Part shown: piece after piece, positions 57,590 through 64,000 of the stretch
How positions within the stretch are numbered: the stretch's first letter is position 1
Layout of the letters: each line of letters begins with the position of its first letter
Origin: Heterobasidion occidentale
Lineage: Eukaryota; Basidiomycota; Agaricomycetes; Russulales; Bondarzewiaceae
NCBI GenBank assembly: GCA_039111635.1
Contig: JBCAQO010000011.1
Span: 1,054,001-1,118,000, forward strand
DNA: 64,000 bases
Direction: 5' to 3'
Notes under the pieces: generated by a model
The model's input: the letters and a program-made list of their open reading frames with translations, nothing else
Databases searched by the model: none
Told to the model about the DNA's origin: nothing
Position numbers and translations under genes: made by a program

Positions 57590-60500
57590 CTAAACCTCCT
57601 CTCCCATCATCATCGCTAACGCATCATTGCCCTCATCCGCAGGAGCCTCATAAACTGCAAACATGCCCTCATCCTTGGCCTTCCCGCTTGTCCACCCAAC
57701 TCCACGACCCTCAAACACATCCGGCCGCCTGTCAAGCAAAACATCCAGCTCCTTGTCGCTCATGATGTTCGCCTTGCCCGCATTCGTGCTCGGCACGACC
57801 TCTATCTTCTGGCCCTCGAGCGCGAGCAGCGACGCGGCCATCTCCGCTATCGTCTCCTGCTTTCCCGCCTTCGCCGCAGCGTGCGCAGGCATCTTGAACT
57901 TGCCCTTTGCGATCACGAGGGCCTCCAGCTGGCGTTTCTCCGACGCGCGCTGCATGATCGAGTTCTCGATGGTGTGCTTACTGACAAGCCGGAAGATGAG
58001 CACCGGTTTGGTCTGCCCAATTCTGTGCGCACGATCTTGTGCCTGCAGATCCATTTGTGGGTTCTGAAGCATTCAATTGCGATGAGTGGCGTACACATAT
58101 GGATGGAAGGAGTCGTGACCTACCCAGTCTTGATCATAAAAGACGACTGTGTCTGCAGCTGTCAAGTTGATACCCAACCCCCCGCTCTAGTGCTGAGCAA
58201 AAATAAACGGGGGGCATTTGGATTGTCACCCCCATTCTGGAATCTATTCATCTCTTCGCGTCGTTCCAATGGCCCAGATGCCCCATCTATGCGGCACAGT
58301 GGCCAGTGCTTGTATTCTGTTGCCCAGTCCTGGGAAAGCAAGTGTTCAGTAGTCGCATTCATATTAAATTAACACATACCTCGATGACATCCAGCATAGT
58401 CTTGAATTGACTGAAGACGAGCACTTTGTGTCCGCGTCGGAAAAGCTCGTCTAGTAACCGCTCGAGAACCATCATCTTGCCACTCGCATTGACCAGATCT
58501 TCGTTGATTACAGGTTGTTTCGTATTCTTGTCCAAGGGCCAATCGAAAAGGAATGGATGTGAGCATACTTTGCGTAGTTGCATGATCGGCATCTGTAGAT
58601 GCATGTTGTTAATATTCTTGACTACATCGTAAAGAAACGTCAATGATGGTCGAGCAAAAACGAGAAGAATCGAACCTCTCGTCTTGTACGCATGATCTCG
58701 TCCCAACGCAGCCGTGCTCTTCCCTGTATCTCGCTGTTTGATCCCATGGACCTGACCCTTTTCCAGACGCTTAAAATATTCGTCATCGTCTCCATCGACA
58801 TCATACTTCTTCTTGTCTCTCTTCCTCAACTTTCTCGAGAATTTTCCTTCCTCTGCCTCTGGTTGTGCATCTGTTGCTTCTGCATCAGCCTTGCCATCAG
58901 GTTCATCGCCAATGAGGAGCGTTCGCAGTCCGCCACGCACGACTGCGTCGTAAAGTTTGCGTTGCTTTTCACTCAATGGTGCGTATAGCACGTATTCCTT
59001 CTTAGGTGGCAAAGACCGCTCTACGTCGGTTTTAACGCGCCGTAGGAGGAAAGGTTTCAGAATCGAATGGAGGGTATTGAGGACTTGTGTGCTCCTATCA
59101 GAGCCGAGCGAGGTGGAAAGAGTCGGAAGGTTGAACCTGCAGAGTTGTTCGGTACAGAATCCTCATGATAGATTTTGGGCAACACGCACCATTCTTGAAA
59201 GGAGTCAACGTCGTCAAAAATATCTGGAAGTATAAAGTTGAGGAGTGACCAAAGCTCCGCTAGATTATTCTAATGGTGCGCGCGTCAAAAAACGCAAGCA
59301 GGTAGTGGTGTCATGAGCTTACATGCAAAGGTGTTCCTGTGAGCACCATGCGCCCTGCGCTGGTATACTTCTTGACCTCCCTCATCAATAAGCAATCCAT
59401 GTTCTTCAAGCGATGGCCTTCGTCGACAACGATATATCCCCACTTATACTTGGCTAAATGCAAACGATCCTTGATGACCATCTCGTATGTGGTGACGACG
59501 ATTGGGAACGTGGACTTCTGCTCGGTCGAATCCGCCGGATCCGACTCTGGTACCGGCTCTTCGCTCGCTTCGAACATTTCATTGTCCTCAGGTTCTGAGT
59601 CCGTATCTGGCTTCTTGACCTTACGGCTGTGGTGCTTGACTTTACTTTTGCCGTTCTTTGAAGGTCTGCCTCTGCTCTTAGAATTAGCGGTCGCCCCTAC
59701 ACGGTCGACGGGTAATGCCATGGCTGTTCTCCGGAGTTCTGCACGTTCTTGGGTGTACCGTGATACATACAAACATTGATCTACACAGCGAATGAGCGAC
59801 ATGCGATAAAACGTTTCTTGTCACCACTCACATCAGGGGCAAACTTTTTGAACTCGTCCATCCAGTTGTGAAGCACGCTTAGGGGACATACGATCAAGAA
59901 CGGAGATTCGACGCGGACGCGTAGATACGCAATAAACGCGATTGTTTGGATGGTCTGAAGCTACTAAGCTATTGCTCTCATGCCGAACGATATGAAAGAG
60001 ACGTGCCTTTCCGAGACCCATTTCATCGGCTATAACAGCGGTTAGCACTAGCTTCTTATATGCGGGACAATAGAGCCCACCTAAGATCCCGAGATTCCAT
60101 TCTCCCAGAGACTTACCATCCATGCCACGCCCTCGAGCTGGTAATCTTTCAATGTGGCGCCTGTCAACAACGCAGGCTGCACAAAAATCGGCTTCGCGGT
60201 GTCTTCAGGGGGCACAACCTTGGCGCGCTTCGCGTTTGGCGCGTCTTCTCTGTCTTTGTTTTCCTCCTCCTCGTCGCCACTGTCAACGCGCGCACGCTTC
60301 CCGTAGACGCGTAGTCTGCCCGACCCGCGAGCGGAGCCACGTCCGGGAACCATGCTACGCGGTTTTGATTTGGGTTTCGCCTGTGCGGCAACAGCGGCCT
60401 GTTTCTCGCGCGCACGGTCCATCTGGTCTTTCAACATATTCGCGTAGAGAGAAGACTTTTGAAGAGGAACGAGAGGCGAGCAAAGCGTGCCTCAGAGTCC

Positions 60501-60817
60501 TATGGAAATTTTGGAATGTCAAGAAGCTACGCTAGACCAGATAGAGTTGTTGGTCATACATCCTCTTTGACAGGTTGAGGTTTTTTTTGTAGGCTAAGAG
60601 AACAAAAGTTCAAAATCAACAAGGAACCTCATAGCCAACTATGTAGTCTTGTGGGACAAGACGCGTCTGGAACATACCGGCGCCATCTTGACATCAGGTT
60701 CAGTACCTCCTGATCCACGTCTTCCGAGTCGACGAATGGTGGCGAAGATGCCACGGTGCTGGATCCGGGAGGAGAAGTCATAGCAAAGAGCGTAGGTGAA
60801 GGTGGTGTGGAGGTCAT
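57590..60817 (-). CDS. SNF2 ATPase of the Lsh/DDM1/Irc5 type
   Basis: This predicted nucleosome remodeller is of the HELLS/DDM1/Irc5/MUS-30 branch. The N-terminal coiled coil has [19 protein letters not shown]. Motifs follow in order: [26 protein letters not shown] (Walker A), [27 protein letters not shown] (DEGH box), [71 protein letters not shown] and [18 protein letters not shown]. One intron uses a GC donor directly after GLGK. The frame breaks by one base at four places: 60459 (FLF|KSSLY), 60091 (GISG|LADEM), 59752 (HGTP|ERAEL) and 58178 ([14 protein letters not shown]). Each needs one extra base to restore the family sequence, so assembly indels are likelier than gene death. About 850 residues if corrected. 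Confidence 0.85.
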
Positions 60818-61470
60818 TGTTTTTGGAGAGATTGCTGTGGACGACGACGTGGAGGAGAGGGTACAAGCAAAACCGTCTCGAACTGAACTTTCCGATCAAG
60901 TTCCCGCTGTGACGATGAACGTGACGCAGTTGGTAATTGGATCGCGACTTACGTCAGTAAACGCGTAGCCGCCGGCCCTAAACACGACGCGAGGCATGGT
61001 CACTACTAGGTGCCAGATCTGAGAAAGACGTTATGCAGAAGGGGGTGCATGCAAAAATCGCGACTGCACCAAAATTGACTCAGTAGCAACCTGCTATATT
61101 ATCGCTCACATCGAGAAGAGAAACGAAGATGACTCTTACACGTGGGGTGATGCGTCAAATCACCTGATCTCGTCGCGTACATGCGCGCGACTGACAGCTG
61201 TCACCTTCCGAATCGCCTTCGAGTCTAGCTGATGTCTGACTCTAATCAATCACTTATATTCTAGTTCTTTGAGGTGAGTGTATTTATTCTTGAATTTCTT
61301 CAAGTGGACCGGATGACACCAAGTCATACACAACGTGTTAGCTATCACGTAACACGGCATACGTGATCGATTTGATCATTTATCCTGCGACAAACACGAT
61401 GCAGCGGCTTGTCTAGATAAAATCCATCCCAGTTTTGTGCAGCTTGCTCAAACTTTCTTGCATCTTGGAT
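60818..61470. promoter_or_regulatory. Divergent promoter interval, SNF2 gene / Ser-rich gene
   Basis: 650 bp lie between opposed starts. The right part is AT-rich and holds no recognised gene. No individual sites could be assigned. Confidence 0.4.
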
Positions 61471-63718
61471 ATGTCGTCGTCGTCCCTGAGCACACTGTCC
61501 AGCTACAGCAGCGAGTCTCTGTTCTCGACCCGTGATTACAGGTCGAAAACCAGCGTCGACCGTCATCGACCTCGTTCTCGCACTCGAACTCATGCGCGCG
61601 GGCGTTCACCTAGTCGGCGTCATGTTCCTGTGTCGCACAGGACTGAGTCCAGAGGCAGAGTCAAAAATGGAGCAGGATCTTTGATCCCTGTTAGCGCAGT
61701 TGCTGCCCCGCGTTCACGAAGCAGGCCTACTATTCGCACTGACCTCGAGACGTATAGTACAGTATTGACAACTGAATCCACGGTCTCGTCATCTACCTCT
61801 TCATCCACAGAATCACAATCTTCTATCAGCGAATCGTCAGACGGAGACGACGAAGATGTTCCCGACCGCAGCCATCGACGGCGAAGGTCTTCGGACCTGA
61901 GCGATTTGCCTCACGGGTCTGGGCATAACAATTTCTATGATGATCCCCCAAAGCTATGCAAACACTGTCGTCAGTCTCTCTTTCTGTTCTCTTGATGCTG
62001 TAGTAACATCATAGACCTCGCGGTACCCCACAGAGCGTTCACCATACCAGATACACGGCCGTACGGATGTGCTGCCTGCCCTACAACTCGATCCTCACTC
62101 AAGTCTCATGGCCGCTTATCGACTGACTCATCTGACCGGTGCTCCGCCTTCCCCAACATCACCCAACTCCCCCATAATACCTGTCCATCTACCGCTCCAT
62201 TTACTCCCTACGCTCTCTCCGACAGAGAAGCGTGCTCGACGTCTTGCGGTGGCTCTCGACGCAGATGACCTAGCGCAAAAAGACTGGGCTATGGAAGAGT
62301 ACGTCAAGCTCGGTCAGGCCGGTCGGCGGCTAGTCCGAGAAGGCGTGTTTGAAGTCGATCTTCGACCGGAAGACAACCGGAGCCGAGAAGAAGCAGAGGA
62401 GGAAGAGAGAGAGCGGGAGTGGGCCGCCGAAAGATTCAAGGAAGGAAAAGTGGAAGACATCTATCGGAACGCTGCGGCGATTTTGAATCGTCTGCTGCAA
62501 GCTCAGGAGGAATGGAACCTTGCTTGGAGAGACGGAGAGTGGCAGATGACGCCGTCTGTGCTCCGAGAGCCAAGTTCGGACGTTGCAGATGAACAAAGAC
62601 CCCAAGCGAACATTGACGAGACTTTACTTAGCCATGACCTCAAGGGTAAAGGCAGGGCAATTCCCGACGCATACCCCTCATCGGTAGAGCAATCCCCCGC
62701 GACTATCCATGTCCCTTTGCCTCAGCCTCGACCTAATTCAACTGATGGCGACACTGTCAAAGCCAACAGGACTCCCACCGTCATGGAACAGCCGTACAGC
62801 CCGGATGAAGCCCCAAGTCCCGAGCTTCTCACTTACACTATGTCTTCCGTTTCTCAAATGCACAGTCGCGCGCGCGCGCAGCCCACCACATTTACACCAA
62901 CCACGGATAACCTCTCGCGCTATAGCTACAACTACAGCAACGAGCCTATTATGTCGCCTCCATCACAGATTGCGCGCGCTGATCGCGCCTCCGTCGCCTC
63001 TGATATTGAAGATATTCCCATCTCTTCTGATTTTGAGGGCTCCGATGGGGGTCTGACGACGCCTAGCCATTCGCGTGTGGGGTCACCTTCGAGGAGGCTT
63101 AGGCGCAACCGCTACATTTCTTCAGGTCTGACGACTCCCGCCCGATCCCCGTCTCCATCGCCCGCGCGTACTACAACTCCTCTTCCCGTGCCCGTTCGCT
63201 CTCCGTTACGTCTCTACGGTGGCGCTGGATCCGATTCTGAGATGACGAGCCGACCACCATCCCCATCTCCTACACGCACGCCTTCCCCCTCCCTGTCTGT
63301 TGACCTGACACCTGGCCCTCCACCATGTTCCCCGACGCCGCATGCCACGCAGCTCCCCTTCAATATACCCATGATTCCTTCTCTTGACCTGCATTCTTCC
63401 TCACATTCCTTCCCGTCTCAGCCCCCGCTCCCACCGATCCAGTTTTGGCTGCCGGCATTGTCGACCAAGCACGCCGAAACCGCGAGCACAGCTCCGCCCG
63501 TATTTCTCGCTCTTGGCGCGCGCCGCGCTTGCATACCATACACACCAGCGTTTCAGGGCCTGGATCTGCGCGTTGTGAGGCCTGTAAGTGCAAGAGAGAA
63601 ACTGGCCGTTCGAGATGCTGTGAATGTTTTGATAAGACTCGGGGCGAAGGTCGTCGGGAATGGGATCGCGCAAAAAAGTAAGGGAGAGATGTGGAGTCTA
63701 AGCTATGTTGAATTCTGA
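61471..63718 (+). CDS. Ser/Arg/Pro-rich conserved fungal protein, function unknown
   Basis: Exon 1 starts MSSSSLSTLSSYSSESLFST. It is Ser/Arg-rich, with RS-like pieces (HRPRSRTRTHARGRSPSRRH), and ends with a possible zinc knuckle KLCKHC. After an intron near 61966-62000, VPHRAFTIPDTRPY and DVLPALQLDPHSSLMAAYRL lie in different frames, so one small indel near 62055 is suspected. Then come TEKRARRLAVALDADDLAQK, EEEYVKL-like helices with a charged coiled coil (EEAEEEEREREWAAERFKEG) and a long Pro/Ser linker with repeated GLTTP and SPSPTRTPSPS-type motifs. An ordered C-terminal block VSAREKLAVRDAVNVLIRLG ends with SLSYVEF. No enzymatic domain is recognised; scaffold or signalling roles would be guesses. 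Confidence 0.7.
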
Positions 63719-63888
63719 CATTTGTTGGTGTCTGTACGCATGGCATTGGCGAGCCCAATATTGCGCTGACCGGACATTGTGCCTACATGACATGAAACGC
63801 TTTGGATGCTTTGTTGTGACAATATCAAATCCTTATAGCACAAAACACAGCAGAATACAGCGAGAGGAACTTACACAGGCAGCACAAA

Positions 63889-64000
63889 CTATTCCTCCAC
63901 ATCGTTCACGGGGTCATCCTCTAATCGATCCATCTCGACGTCTTCATCTGCCAAATCTCCTTCTCCTGCGTCATCCTCGTCGTCCCCATCAATGATATCA
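63889..64000 (-). CDS. Acidic C-terminus of a gene cut by the window edge
   Basis: Read leftward from the edge, the frame encodes DIIDGDDEDDAGEGDLADED, then VEMDRLEDDPVNDVEE and a TAG stop (63889-63891 on the + strand). A tail this rich in Asp and Glu is typical of nuclear proteins, but the family cannot be told from 36 residues. It is convergent with the Ser-rich gene. Confidence 0.6.
   Translation of the reverse strand, partial: DIIDGDDEDDAGEGDLADEDVEMDRLEDDPVNDVEE

Overview
The window reads as nuclear DNA of a filamentous basidiomycete, most likely an agaricomycete. Genes are cut by many 45-80 nt GT-AG introns, and their closest recognisable relatives are basidiomycete families: alcohol oxidase, a Plavaka transposase with a DUF6532 partner, expanded F-box/leucine-rich proteins and OTT_1508-like deaminases. 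No tRNA, rRNA or CRISPR array was seen.

Layout. 0-5 kb is gene-poor: an LTR-like stretch, a decayed NIPA-type Mg2+ transporter and low-complexity sequence. 5.0-20.0 kb is a conserved housekeeping block: DPH3 (+), the U5 snRNP protein DIB1 (-), a PPIH-type cyclophilin (+), alcohol oxidase AOX (-), a FAB1-like PI3P 5-kinase (+) and a short-chain dehydrogenase (+). 20.5-23.7 kb is a patchwork: a ~51-bp tandem repeat, one CHD1 chromodomain exon, a truncated hexose-transporter pseudogene and an anthranilate synthase fragment. 23.9-30.5 kb is a Plavaka transposon with a C2H2-finger transposase and a DUF6532 gene. 31.6-35.3 kb holds a small hydrophobic protein with an ATG-only first exon, a GNAT acetyltransferase and an Arg/Pro-rich ORF.

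36.8-52.4 kb is a duplicated accessory region. It has three related F-box genes, two of them in a ~1.5-kb inverted duplication, and a divergent mitochondrial carrier. It also has a truncated copy of the GPI13 3' end and two tandem copies of a deaminase-fold gene. Both deaminase copies keep the HxE and CxxC zinc motifs but carry different lesions: a 31-nt deletion in copy A and a ~1.65-kb insertion in copy B. 52.4-64 kb is conserved again: GPI13 (-), EAF3/MRG15 (+), a Lsh/DDM1/Irc5-type SNF2 ATPase (-), a Ser/Pro-rich protein of unknown function (+), and the acidic C-terminus of a gene running off the right edge (-).

Several conserved genes (FAB1, the carrier, GPI13 and the SNF2 gene, the last four times) show one- or two-base frame breaks, mostly beside homopolymers, with conserved protein on both sides. 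This looks more like residual assembly indels than gene death, and it should be kept in mind when reading the coordinates. Protein families were recognised by eye from conserved motifs; no search was run.
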